Part shown: one piece after another, positions 6,126 through 14,182 of the stretch
Numbering within the stretch: the first letter of the stretch is position 1
Layout: each line of letters opens with the position of its first letter
Source: a virus
Strand: one strand, 5' to 3'
Length of the DNA: 35,633 bases
IMG/VR virus record: IMGVR_UViG_3300042894_000586
Coordinates: 1-35,633 of that record
Program-made: the position numbers and the translations under genes
The notes under the pieces: generated by a model
What the model saw: the letters and a program-made list of their open reading frames with translations, nothing else
What the model was told of the DNA's origin: nothing
Databases searched by the model: none

Positions 6126-7781
6126 ATGACATACTCAGACTACGGAATAGAACTCAAAACAAGTAAGACCTCAGGAGAGGTGCAGACTACTTGCCCAGCG
6201 TGTTCCCATGAACGCAAAAAGAAAACGGATAAATGTTTATCAGTAAATTTAGACAAACAAGTTTGGTTTTGTGCGCATTGCGGACATAAAGGTAAATTGA
6301 AACAAGAACGCAACATTGAATATAAAGTCCCTGAATGGAAGAACAAAACGGACTTGTCGGATTCAGTGATTAAGTTTTTTGAATCCCGTAAGATATCTCA
6401 AGGGACATTGCAAACGGCTAAGGTAACTGATGGAAACGAATGGATGCCAAAGGCTCAGAAGGAAATATCAACGATTCAATTCAATTACTTTAGAGATTCT
6501 CAATTAATCAATGTTAAGTACAGGGGCAAAGACAAAGATTTTAAGATGTTTAAAGATGGCGAATTAATCTTCTACAACTTAGACTGTTTAAAAACTTTTA
6601 ACGATGTCTTTGTAGTTGAGGGCGAAATGGATGCCTTGACTTTTATTGAGTGTGGCATTTTAAATGTTATCAGCGTTCCAAATGGGGCAACATTAACCAA
6701 TAACAACCTGAACTATGTAGACAATTGTTTGGATGCCTTAGAAGGTAAAAGGTTTATTTTAGCATTAGACAACGATACTCCAGGCAGAAAGTTAAGACAA
6801 GAACTTTGCGATAGGTTAGGGGTTGAAAATTGTTTCTTTTTAGAATTTGAAGGGTGCAAGGATGCAAACGAATATCTAATTAAAGAAGATGTAAATAGAT
6901 TTAGAGAAGCGGTTAAGAACGTCAAAGAGTTTCCTTTAGAGGGTAGTTTTACAATCTCAGATATTGGGGATGATATTTTTGATCTATACACAAACGGATT
7001 GGACATGGGAGTCAATACTCATATTCCTAATTTTAATTTGAGATTTGTAAAGGGATATATCACAACAGTAACGGGGATACCATCACATGGGAAGTCTGAC
7101 TTCTTAGATTACATTTGTTTGAGTTTACACCGACAAGCAGGATGGAAAGGTGCATTTTATTCCCCTGAGAATAAACCGACACAATTACACTTTAGCAAAA
7201 TGGCCCGTAAGATATTAGGTAAGTCTTGGCATGGTGATGATAAGATGACATGGGAGGAAGTTCAAAAGGTTGGGACTTATTTAGACTCTGAGGTATTTTT
7301 TATTAAACCTGAAAAGGACTTTACAATAGAATCAATATTGAAATCGGTTAAGATTTTAAAGAGAAGATTCGGTTTAGACTATTTTGTGATTGATGCTTGG
7401 AATAAACTTGAGCATAAGTACACTGGCAATGAGACTAAGTACATTGGGGAAACCTTAGACAAGATTGCTCAGTTTTGTGAGGTTGAAAATATCCATTGTT
7501 TTATTGTGGCCCATCCTACCAAGATGCAAAAGATAAAAGATTCAGACATTTATCAAGTACCAAGCTTATACGATGTGAGTGGCTCAAGTAATTTCTACAA
7601 TAAATCTGATAACGGTTTGGTAGTTTATAGGGACTTCGCTTCAGGGCAAACAATAGTGAATATTTTAAAGGTTAAATTTTCACATTGGGGCGAAACGAGT
7701 CAATCAATCTTTAGCTATGACCTGGCAAGTGGTCGATATTACAATGATGAATATACAAGAACTGAAAAATGGATAAAATAA
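6126..7781 (+). CDS. Primase-helicase (zinc ribbon, TOPRIM, RecA-like), T7 gp4/Twinkle type
   Basis: A zinc ribbon at the N-terminus (C23, C26, C49, C52) is followed by a TOPRIM primase core with EGEMD at 165-169 and ALDND around 213-217, then CKDANEYL near 244-251. From about 290 the RecA-like DnaB-type helicase follows: Walker A GIPSHGKS at 317-324, Walker B ending in Asp 423 (FVIDAW) and a VAHPTK segment near 461. At 551 residues it matches T7 gp4-like enzymes, which synthesise RNA primers and unwind the fork. It works with the initiator encoded just upstream. All key residues I looked for are present. Confidence 0.92.
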   Translation: MTYSDYGIELKTSKTSGEVQTTCPACSHERKKKTDKCLSVNLDKQVWFCAHCGHKGKLKQERNIEYKVPEWKNKTDLSDSVIKFFESRKISQGTLQTAKVTDGNEWMPKAQKEISTIQFNYFRDSQLINVKYRGKDKDFKMFKDGELIFYNLDCLKTFNDVFVVEGEMDALTFIECGILNVISVPNGATLTNNNLNYVDNCLDALEGKRFILALDNDTPGRKLRQELCDRLGVENCFFLEFEGCKDANEYLIKEDVNRFREAVKNVKEFPLEGSFTISDIGDDIFDLYTNGLDMGVNTHIPNFNLRFVKGYITTVTGIPSHGKSDFLDYICLSLHRQAGWKGAFYSPENKPTQLHFSKMARKILGKSWHGDDKMTWEEVQKVGTYLDSEVFFIKPEKDFTIESILKSVKILKRRFGLDYFVIDAWNKLEHKYTGNETKYIGETLDKIAQFCEVENIHCFIVAHPTKMQKIKDSDIYQVPSLYDVSGSSNFYNKSDNGLVVYRDFASGQTIVNILKVKFSHWGETSQSIFSYDLASGRYYNDEYTRTEKWIK

Positions 7782-7948
7782 TAGACATAATAAAAGAAAA
7801 ATTCCCGACTGCAAACTACCAACATCAAGGTAATTTGCTATGGGTTTGGGAGAACGGCAAATTAATTCAAAGATTTGATTTGAATTACTGCAAAAATTTA
7901 TTAGATTGCAACGAATTACAAACATACTTAAACAACATACAAAAATGA
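7769..7948 (+). CDS. Hypothetical protein, 59 aa
   Basis: ATG 7769 lies inside the end of the primase-helicase gene, and the TGA at 7946-7948 overlaps the ATG at 7945. The protein begins with an amphipathic helix (MDKIIDIIKEKFP), a short beta hairpin (LLWVWENGKLIQRFD), then a helix with two cysteines. The family is not recognised. Coupling on both sides supports expression with the replication genes. Confidence 0.6.
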   Translation: MDKIIDIIKEKFPTANYQHQGNLLWVWENGKLIQRFDLNYCKNLLDCNELQTYLNNIQK

Positions 7949-8418
7949 CAACTCAAGCAGACTCAAAACAGTACACCGAAAGTCAGTATAGAAGACTATA
8001 CAACACTTTACTAAATGACCATCACAATTTAAAAACAAAGTTTACAAGATTAGAAAATGAAAACAAAGTACTTCAGAATAAATTAAAGAAAGAAGATAAG
8101 ATTGAAATACCTGCAAATTTTCAAAGAATCAAAGATGTAATAAACGAACACTTTGGAGTTGATATAGATGTAAAGGTAAGGATGCGACCTTTTGTAATAG
8201 CAAGAGTGGTCTATTATCAAATAATGAGAAGCTCGACACAATTAAGTTATAGGTCGATTGCAGATACATTAAGCCTTAGACAAGATCACGCTACCCTGAT
8301 ATCTAGTTTAAGCAACCATGCAGATTGGTATCAGTTTGATAAAAAATACAAGAGAGATTTTGAAGCCATCATGTTAGAATTAAACTCACAAAATGAAACA
8401 AGTCCTAATAACAATTAA
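7945..8418 (+). CDS. DnaA domain IV-like DNA-binding protein, 157 aa
   Basis: ATG 7945 overlaps the previous stop and is preferred over a non-ATG codon at 7906. Residues about 20-60 form a coiled coil (KFTRLENENKVLQNKLKKED). The C-terminal third (YRSIADTLSLRQDHATLISSL) resembles the DnaA domain IV helix-turn-helix, where the signature RDHSTV reads the DnaA box. There is no ATPase domain. It may bind the phage or host origin, or compete with host DnaA. A coiled coil plus the DNA-binding part suggests a dimer or tether. Confidence 0.65.
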   Translation: MTTQADSKQYTESQYRRLYNTLLNDHHNLKTKFTRLENENKVLQNKLKKEDKIEIPANFQRIKDVINEHFGVDIDVKVRMRPFVIARVVYYQIMRSSTQLSYRSIADTLSLRQDHATLISSLSNHADWYQFDKKYKRDFEAIMLELNSQNETSPNNN

Positions 8419-8524
8419 GTATACTAAAATCTCACACATTGGGACTCAGGTAATAGATGAGAGAGATTATTTCAAAGTAAAAGCAAGACTGGAGAAATTA
8501 GGATATAAAGTTGAAAAATTATGA
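8393..8524 (+). CDS. Hypothetical basic protein, 43 aa
   Basis: ATG 8393 lies inside the end of the previous gene, and its TGA at 8522-8524 overlaps the ATG at 8521. The product is a short alpha/beta protein (VLITIKYTKIS ... YFKVKARLEKLGYKVEKL). No family recognised. Confidence 0.55.
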   Translation: MKQVLITIKYTKISHIGTQVIDERDYFKVKARLEKLGYKVEKL

Positions 8525-9384
8525 ATGTATTAAGTTTATTTAACGGGATGAATACAGGCAGACAAGCCTTAGAAAATGTCGGAATAAAAGTAGATAAATA
8601 CTACTCAAGTGAAATTAAACCTTACGCAATACAGTTAACTCAACATCATTTCCCTGACACTGTTCAAGTTGGAGATGTTACAAAGTGGAAAGACTGGGAT
8701 ATAGAATGGGGTAAAATTGATTTAATTTTAAGCGGTTCTCCTTGTCAGGATTTATCAGCTGCAGGGAAAAGAGCAGGGATTAACGGGAGTAGGTCAAGTT
8801 TATTTTTTGTGTTTGTTGACATTTTAAATCACATTAAATCACTAAATCCAAAAGTATTATTTCTACAAGAAAATGTCGGCAGTGCTCCTAAGTTGGATGT
8901 AGGGATCATGAGTAGAGCTTTAGGCGTTTATCCCGTTAGGATTAATTCAAGCTTAGTTACAGCTCAATTAAGAGATAGGTACTACTGGAGTAATATAAGA
9001 ACAAAGGAAACTATGTTTGATTTGGTTACCGATATACCACAACCTAAAGATAGGAATATTTTATTAAAAGATATTATAACAAGTGGTTTTAATAAAAGAA
9101 AAAAATCAAATTGTTTAACAGAAGGTTTAATAGAAAAAAACACTTGTAAAGATATATTCACAGATAATTGGCAAAAATATTTAAAAAAAAGACCTCAATC
9201 AATGGTAATTTTAATTGAAGAAAATAATTTATTTAGATTGCCAAATAAAATTGAGATGTGTCGTTTACAAGGTTTTCCTGATAATTATTGCGATATTCTT
9301 ACAACAGCTAAGGCAGGAAGTCTTTTAGGAGATGGTTGGACATTGCCAATAATAGAACACATTTTTAAATACATTAAATTATGA
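8521..9384 (+). CDS. Orphan C5-cytosine DNA methyltransferase, Dnmt3-like
   Basis: C5-methyltransferase motifs appear in order: I (LSLFNGMNTGRQAL, SAM binding, residues 4-17), IV (GSPCQDLS with catalytic C75), VI (QENV, 116-119), VIII (QLRDRYYW, 149-156) and X (LGDGWTLPIIEHIF at the C-terminus). It would transfer a methyl group from SAM to cytosine in phage DNA. At 287 residues it is compact with a short target-recognition region (about 170-245), which is rich in Lys and Asn and AT-rich in DNA. No restriction enzyme is next to it, so it is probably an anti-restriction or packaging/replication mark. Confidence 0.9.
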   Translation: MNVLSLFNGMNTGRQALENVGIKVDKYYSSEIKPYAIQLTQHHFPDTVQVGDVTKWKDWDIEWGKIDLILSGSPCQDLSAAGKRAGINGSRSSLFFVFVDILNHIKSLNPKVLFLQENVGSAPKLDVGIMSRALGVYPVRINSSLVTAQLRDRYYWSNIRTKETMFDLVTDIPQPKDRNILLKDIITSGFNKRKKSNCLTEGLIEKNTCKDIFTDNWQKYLKKRPQSMVILIEENNLFRLPNKIEMCRLQGFPDNYCDILTTAKAGSLLGDGWTLPIIEHIFKYIKL

Positions 9385-9899
9385 AGACCTGCAAAATATG
9401 TCTTAAAGAGTTTGAACCTCAGAAACCATTACAAGTTACTTGCTCTTATTCCTGCGCTTTATCGTACGCAAGAGGGCACATGGCCAAGAAAGTAAAGGCT
9501 GAGAACAAGGTTAAAAAAGAAAGAATGAAGACCAAGAGCCAACACTTAAAGGAACTTCAAACCATTTTTAATAAGTACATTAGAACAAGAGATTTACTTT
9601 TGCCTTGCGTTAGTTGTGGGGATAGGATAAGTGGAACGCCTCACGCTTCTCACTTCCTTTCAGTTGGTTCTCATCCTGCCTTGAGATTCAATGAGTTTAA
9701 CGTTCATAGTTCTTGTAGCCAATGCAATACTCATCTACATGGTAACCTTGTAGAATACTCTTTAAGACTTCCCGATAGGATAGGGCAGGACAACTATGAT
9801 AAGTTGATAGCCTCAAGAGGGGATAGGTTGCAACTGAGTATTCCTGAGATATTGGAATTGAAAATACTTTACAAACAAAAAATAAATACCTACCTTTAA
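9381..9899 (+). CDS. NinG/Rap-like recombination nuclease
   Basis: The N-terminal Cys pairs (CKIC and CSYSC) form a zinc site; a long basic helix follows. The core PCVSCGDR ... ASHFLSVGSHPALRF ... NVHSSCSQCNTHLHGN is the NinG family signature, an HNH-like zinc fold. Lambda NinG (Rap) is a Holliday-junction and D-loop endonuclease that promotes recombination. At 172 residues its length is close to NinG. It overlaps the methyltransferase by four bases and is the last gene before promoter P4. Confidence 0.85.
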   Translation: MKTCKICLKEFEPQKPLQVTCSYSCALSYARGHMAKKVKAENKVKKERMKTKSQHLKELQTIFNKYIRTRDLLLPCVSCGDRISGTPHASHFLSVGSHPALRFNEFNVHSSCSQCNTHLHGNLVEYSLRLPDRIGQDNYDKLIASRGDRLQLSIPEILELKILYKQKINTYL

Positions 9900-9906
9900 A
9901 AAATAA

Positions 9907-9938
9907 TTTGTTACTTTCAAATAAAAAATTTAATATTG
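9907..9938 (+). promoter_or_regulatory. Promoter P4
   Basis: TTTG at 9907-9910, a 20-base spacer, and TAATATTG at 9931-9938, the same -7 variant as P1. The ATG at 9948 is nine bases further, so the leader is very short. It fits a start of transcription for the sigma-like gene and the sugar/methyl cassette. Confidence 0.7.
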
Positions 9939-9947
9939 TAAAACATT

Positions 9948-10160
9948 ATGAACGACTTAGTATACAACTATATCGACAACTTAGTAGAGAAAATTGCCAC
10001 AAAAGAGGGGGGATGTTCTCGCAATAGAAAACCAGAAAAGGTCGAGTTTTGGATTCACCGACCTAACTACACAACAGTAGTGACAGTGACTTATAAAGAG
10101 TTAGAAAAGTGTATGATGTTGGCTTGTTACCCTGAACATTTAATCAAGTACATTGAGTGA
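9948..10160 (+). CDS. Hypothetical protein, 70 aa
   Basis: First gene after P4. It contains a basic, Cys-containing centre (GGCSRNRKPEKVEFWIHRP) and a C-terminal helix. The family is not recognised. Its last codons overlap the TTG start of the next gene by eight bases. Confidence 0.65.
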   Translation: MNDLVYNYIDNLVEKIATKEGGCSRNRKPEKVEFWIHRPNYTTVVTVTYKELEKCMMLACYPEHLIKYIE

Positions 10161-10752
10161 GAAGTTTAACATACAACTATGTGAGTTCAACGACTCAAAG
10201 ATTTTTAACGATTATTGTAAAAAGTACGGTCATAGCGACCACCAAGAATTAAAGAGCGAAGTCTTAACAATCCTTTTGGAATTGCCTCAACATAAAAAAG
10301 ACACCATAGCTGAGAACAATTATTTAACTCCATACGCTTTGCAAATTCTTAAGTTTCAAGTTTCACATTGTAATTGGACTGCATTTCGCAAAAAGTTTGG
10401 CAATAGAGAGAAGTTAGTAATGTTTGATGACATTAATTTGCATACTCAAAATATAAGGAATAATGATATAACTGATAAATTTGTTATAATAGATAAACTT
10501 TTTGATATCCCTATTTATGACTTACACGATATAGATGAAGAGTTTATTGATACTGAAAAAGTAGTTAAGAAAATCGAATCGGATATGTTAGACCAAAACA
10601 ACAAATACTTTTATCATTCAAGATTATTAAACGAACTTATTATAACTGGAGTTAATACAAAACAACTGAGCAGGGACATTGGAATCCCATACACATCAGT
10701 TAGACACGCAATAAAAGAATATAGACAACACCTAAAAGAATGGTTAAAATAA
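10153..10752 (+). CDS. Sigma-70-like protein
   Basis: The N-terminal half (HQELKSEVLTILLELP, NYLTPYALQILKFQV) resembles sigma region 2. After an acidic linker (about 115-140), the C-terminal helix-turn-helix (LLNELIITGVNTKQLSRDIG, then IPYTSVRHAIKEYRQHL) resembles region 4. At 199 residues it fits minimal phage and ECF-type sigma factors. It precedes the structural genes and could direct RNA polymerase to late promoters. The start is TTG at 10153: an in-frame stop lies at 10141 and the first ATG would remove about 90 residues. An alternative is a sigma-like replication or packaging factor. Confidence 0.65.
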   Translation: MSEKFNIQLCEFNDSKIFNDYCKKYGHSDHQELKSEVLTILLELPQHKKDTIAENNYLTPYALQILKFQVSHCNWTAFRKKFGNREKLVMFDDINLHTQNIRNNDITDKFVIIDKLFDIPIYDLHDIDEEFIDTEKVVKKIESDMLDQNNKYFYHSRLLNELIITGVNTKQLSRDIGIPYTSVRHAIKEYRQHLKEWLK

Positions 10753-11759
10753 TATACATTAATGAAAAGGATTCGGGTATAGGCTACCATCGTTTGCAAA
10801 TACCTTTTGCGAATATGGATGAAGACTATAAAGACTTAGATATTAAAGGGACTAATGGTTTTACTTTAGACTTTCATCCAAGACAATTTGATATCGTTGT
10901 TTTGAATCGTATGTATAAGCATGATGAGGACTATCTACTTAAGGCAAAAGAAAGTGGGTGTAAAATTATTTTAGACATAGATGATTGGATACAACTTCCA
11001 AACTACCATCATAGGGATGGTGTTAAGGACTCGATTGTAGAGCAAAGAATTTTAGATGCTATAAGTTATGCTGATGTCATTTGGACGGCCTCAGAATACC
11101 TTAAAAAGTGTTTAAAAGACTATCATTCAAACATTGTTTACATACCTAACGGAATTGATTTTAAACAACCTCAATTTATACCACAAAGACAAGCGCAAGA
11201 CAAATACACAATTGGATGGATTGGTGCAAATAACCATCACTTAGACTTAAAGAAGTTAGCTGAACCATTTAGCAAGTTACTTAAGAATAAGAACCATAAG
11301 CTTTTGCTTGGTGGTTATAATGACACCTCCCCTGAGTATTACGATTTGATTGAGAGTTTCTTTACTTCAAACGGGCAAAGACCACCGAGTCAATATATTC
11401 GTGTTGAATGGATGGACATTAGAAACTATGCTTTAATGTATAATTTAATGGACTGCGCACTTGCTCCCTTGAGTAGTGACAAGTTTAGTTTGTGCAAATC
11501 AAACATTAAGGTCTTGGAGGCAGGAGCGTTCTCATTACCGATTATTTGCAGTAACGTAGCACCGTATCTTGAGTTTATTGAACAAGGATTAGTGCTTACC
11601 CCTAAAGGGGATTGGGACGGGGCAATGAAGTCTTTAATCAGCAACCCGATAAAAGGTATTCAGTTAGGTGCAAAGCTTCACGAATACGTCAAAGAGAATT
11701 ACAATATTAAAACAGTTAATAAAAAAAGATATGATAGTATTATCAGCCTTATGGCTTAG
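10740..11759 (+). CDS. Glycosyltransferase, GT-B fold, family 4-like
   Basis: The C-terminal half carries the GT4 pattern: VYIPNGIDF near 133, IGWIGANNHHLDLKKLAEPF around 158-177, VEWMDIRNYALMYNLMDCALAPL around 223-245, and SNIKVLEAGAFSLPIICSNV around 254-273 with the conserved Glu in the E-x7-E-like segment. The N-terminal Rossmann part has FDIVVLNRMYKHDEDYL and ILDIDDW. It would transfer a sugar from a nucleotide-sugar donor. The acceptor is unknown: virion protein, DNA or host glycan. It overlaps the sigma-like gene by 13 bases and starts a cassette with a second glycosyltransferase and two methyltransferases. Confidence 0.85.
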   Translation: MVKIIYINEKDSGIGYHRLQIPFANMDEDYKDLDIKGTNGFTLDFHPRQFDIVVLNRMYKHDEDYLLKAKESGCKIILDIDDWIQLPNYHHRDGVKDSIVEQRILDAISYADVIWTASEYLKKCLKDYHSNIVYIPNGIDFKQPQFIPQRQAQDKYTIGWIGANNHHLDLKKLAEPFSKLLKNKNHKLLLGGYNDTSPEYYDLIESFFTSNGQRPPSQYIRVEWMDIRNYALMYNLMDCALAPLSSDKFSLCKSNIKVLEAGAFSLPIICSNVAPYLEFIEQGLVLTPKGDWDGAMKSLISNPIKGIQLGAKLHEYVKENYNIKTVNKKRYDSIISLMA

Positions 11760-11961
11760 CGGATTTGCATTCGCACTGCATGAATTTTTCCAATTCTTAA
11801 TCAGTAAGTTTCCGAATAGAAAACTAAAGAAACCATTTTCTTGCGTCACGTGTCTTTCATTTTGGATCGGGTTGATATCTTCAATAGTTATGTTAGACCC
11901 TTATTTAATCTTTTTGCCTTTCGTGTTTACAAAAATAATCAATAGGTATTTATGGAGTTGA
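11731..11961 (+). CDS. Small membrane protein with CxxC-x-SFW motif, 76 aa
   Basis: ATG 11731 gives a 29-base overlap with the glycosyltransferase; a codon further upstream (11668) would only add overlap-derived sequence. Two or three membrane segments are visible (about 1-20, 42-58, 59-72). Between them FSCVTCLSFWIGLI resembles the conserved Cys-x-x-Cys ... FW segment of DUF1360-like membrane proteins. Function unknown; its place inside the sugar cassette suggests an envelope role. Confidence 0.6.
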   Translation: MIVLSALWLSGFAFALHEFFQFLISKFPNRKLKKPFSCVTCLSFWIGLISSIVMLDPYLIFLPFVFTKIINRYLWS

Positions 11962-12191
11962 GCAAAATGCAATACGAGTTAATAGTTGATTCTATAAGTC
12001 GCTATCGTTTGACAATGGAGCATCGTTTCATGGTCTACAATGACGAGGATATCCATAAAGCAAATGTATTAAGAAAGGACTTAGGAATAGCAGGTGAGCC
12101 AGTTTGTATGTCTTGCGACGGCTTAGCATACTCGGAGCAATTATTTGGAGCGTTAAATAAATTAGTAATAGAATATGAAAAAATACATTAA
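11952..12191 (+). CDS. Hypothetical protein, 79 aa
   Basis: A soluble, mostly helical protein with a CMSC pair (C52, C55). It overlaps both neighbours (10 bases upstream, 17 bases downstream). The family is not recognised; it is part of the sugar/methyl cassette by position. Confidence 0.6.
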   Translation: MELSKMQYELIVDSISRYRLTMEHRFMVYNDEDIHKANVLRKDLGIAGEPVCMSCDGLAYSEQLFGALNKLVIEYEKIH

Positions 12192-12948
12192 GGTAGTTCA
12201 CGATGGCAATGCAGGTGACCTCGTATATTCACTATCAAGCCTTTACCAATACTGTCAAGACAATGACTGCAAAATAACATTCTACGTTAGGGTAGGCACA
12301 CCAAGTGGGTTCACTGACGAAACGCATCCCGTTGGTTCGGTAATGATGAATGACTTTATGTATGACTTTATTGAACCATTGCTAAAGGCTCAACCTTATA
12401 TTCATGATGTCATTAAATTGAACAAAGGCGAGAACATGGTTGTAGACTTTGACTTAAACTTGTTCAGAAAAGAATACAAGAACTTGTCAGCAGGGAATAT
12501 TCAGAATTGGATAGCTAACGCCTATCACGAATTTAGACCGAACCTATCAAAGCAATGTCTTTTTATACCTGAGAACATCGGCAACAATTACATAATCGTA
12601 AACCGAACTACCCGATACAATAACTTCTTTATTGATTATTCAGTCTTAGAGAAATACGATAATGTATACTTTGTAGGCACTGAGAAGGAGTTTAAACGCT
12701 TTTCAATCCATAACGATAAGATACAACACTTAAAAGTTTCAAACGCATTAGAGATGGCGATAGCAATTAATGGTTGCAAGTTATTTATTGGCGGTCAAAG
12801 TTTAGCCTTTAGTATCGCAGAACAATTAAAAGTAAAAAGGATTTTAGAACAATACGTCTACGCTCCTAATGTCATCCCTCAAGGTGGTGAGTGGTTTACC
12901 TTTCACACAAACGAACAATTTAAAACAATTTTAGATAAAACATTATGA
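12175..12948 (+). CDS. Putative GT9-like (heptosyltransferase-like) glycosyltransferase
   Basis: The N-terminus KVVHDGNAGDLVYSLSSLYQ is a Rossmann-type start similar to GT9 enzymes, where a GxxGD loop contacts the substrate. Near residues 194-223 ALEMAIAINGCKLFIGGQS, followed by AFSIAEQLKVKRILE, resembles the donor-binding segment of heptosyltransferases (FIGNDSG ... HLAAAL). At 257 residues it is shorter than typical GT9 (about 320-350). Assignment to a sugar transferase fold is moderately secure; the substrate is unknown. Confidence 0.6.
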   Translation: MKKYIKVVHDGNAGDLVYSLSSLYQYCQDNDCKITFYVRVGTPSGFTDETHPVGSVMMNDFMYDFIEPLLKAQPYIHDVIKLNKGENMVVDFDLNLFRKEYKNLSAGNIQNWIANAYHEFRPNLSKQCLFIPENIGNNYIIVNRTTRYNNFFIDYSVLEKYDNVYFVGTEKEFKRFSIHNDKIQHLKVSNALEMAIAINGCKLFIGGQSLAFSIAEQLKVKRILEQYVYAPNVIPQGGEWFTFHTNEQFKTILDKTL

Positions 12949-13595
12949 TTGAAGAATACGAAAAAATAGGCAACAGTTACAAGAGCAAAGTCTTTGGTAA
13001 CCCTCAAGATATTTACACGGACAACTATTGGTCAACACCGATAAGGTCATCCATTGATGAACAAGTGTCTAATGTTGTAGACAAGAATAGACTTGTTATT
13101 GAAAACTTAACCCACATTGAACCTAAGATGAATTTAGAGATTGCGTGTTCGCCTGGTGTATTACTGGGTGAGATGTCAGACTTAGGATTTGAGTGTGTCG
13201 GTATAGAAGTGGATGAGAAGTACAAACCCGAAATTGAAAAGTATTCTAAAGATGCGACTCTTTGGTTTGGTTTTTTCCCTGAAGTAACTATAACATTGCC
13301 ATCAAAATATTTCTCAAACATAATTGCCTTAGATGTATTTGAACACATAGAAGATAGTCAAAGCTTCTTAGCTGAGTGCAACCGTTTAATGGTAACGGGT
13401 GGACATTTAATAATTCAAAGCCCTATAATCCTTGAGGATGGTCAAATGGATGACAAGATGTTCAATGGACTTGAGCATATTTGGATATACGGAATTGAAG
13501 ATTTTAAAGAACTATTACTTAACAACGGTTTTGAAGTCTTGAAAGTAGATAGGCATAAAGTTGGACACGAACAAATTGTAGCTAAAAAATTATAA
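12945..13595 (+). CDS. Class I SAM-dependent methyltransferase
   Basis: MNLEIACSPGVLLGEMSDLGFECVGIEVDEKY (from about residue 62) is motif I with the following acidic ribose-binding residue. IIALDVFEHIEDSQSFLAECNRLMVTGGHLIIQSP (about 126-160) is the Methyltransf_11/23 core with the DVFEHI motif. These are typical of small-molecule or sugar methyltransferases such as those acting on surface glycans. It overlaps the GT9-like gene by four bases. Confidence 0.85.
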   Translation: MIEEYEKIGNSYKSKVFGNPQDIYTDNYWSTPIRSSIDEQVSNVVDKNRLVIENLTHIEPKMNLEIACSPGVLLGEMSDLGFECVGIEVDEKYKPEIEKYSKDATLWFGFFPEVTITLPSKYFSNIIALDVFEHIEDSQSFLAECNRLMVTGGHLIIQSPIILEDGQMDDKMFNGLEHIWIYGIEDFKELLLNNGFEVLKVDRHKVGHEQIVAKKL

Positions 13596-13597
13596 TC

Positions 13598-14161
13598 ATG
13601 GCTGAAACATCTAAAAGTAGACCACGCAGAGAAGCTTCAGGCTTTTTTGACAAGTATGTTCAAGGAAAAGTAATTGACATCGGAGTTGGTCGAATAGACA
13701 CACACGATGGTGCTGATGCTTTGACGGATTGGTGCGACACATGGGATAAGGACAACGGGAACGCTGAGTTAATGGAGTCAGTCCCTAACAATACCTATGA
13801 CTTAGTTTATAATTCTCACTTATTAGAACACCTTGACCGCCCAGAGTTAGCGATAATGAATTGGATGCGAATCACTAAGCCTAACGGATATTTAATCATG
13901 GCAGTACCTCATAGAGATTTGTATGAACGTAAAACCAAGATGCCGAGTAAATGGAATAAAGACCACAAATTCTTTATTCTACCTGATACCGAAGACCTAC
14001 CTGACACCCGAAGTTTAAAACACCTTATCGAAGTAGGATGCAGGAATTTCAACTACAAAATAATCAGCATTGAAACCAATGACACCTCAACAAATAAGGA
14101 TGAACCCGAAGAACACGGAAACGGTGAATACCAAATAGAGACAATTATTCAGAAATTATAA
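13598..14161 (+). CDS. Second SAM-dependent methyltransferase (Methyltransf_11-like)
   Basis: Motif I is GKVIDIGVGR near residues 23-32. YDLVYNSHLLEHLDRPELAIMNWMRITKPNGYLIMAVPH (about 67-105) is the LEH-containing core common to Methyltransf_11 enzymes. The glycine-rich loop is shortened (GVGRID), which is a tolerated variant. It ends the cassette and is close to, but not overlapping, the next gene. Substrate unknown; neighbours suggest a glycan. Confidence 0.8.
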   Translation: MAETSKSRPRREASGFFDKYVQGKVIDIGVGRIDTHDGADALTDWCDTWDKDNGNAELMESVPNNTYDLVYNSHLLEHLDRPELAIMNWMRITKPNGYLIMAVPHRDLYERKTKMPSKWNKDHKFFILPDTEDLPDTRSLKHLIEVGCRNFNYKIISIETNDTSTNKDEPEEHGNGEYQIETIIQKL

Positions 14162-14182
14162 ACAAAAAACAATATATTACTT

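Noticed and set aside
13025-13348. Minus-strand open frames, for example this one of 107 codons and others across the window
   Set aside because: All lie opposite well-supported + strand genes, have low-quality amino-acid composition and no start context. The genome is coded on one strand.
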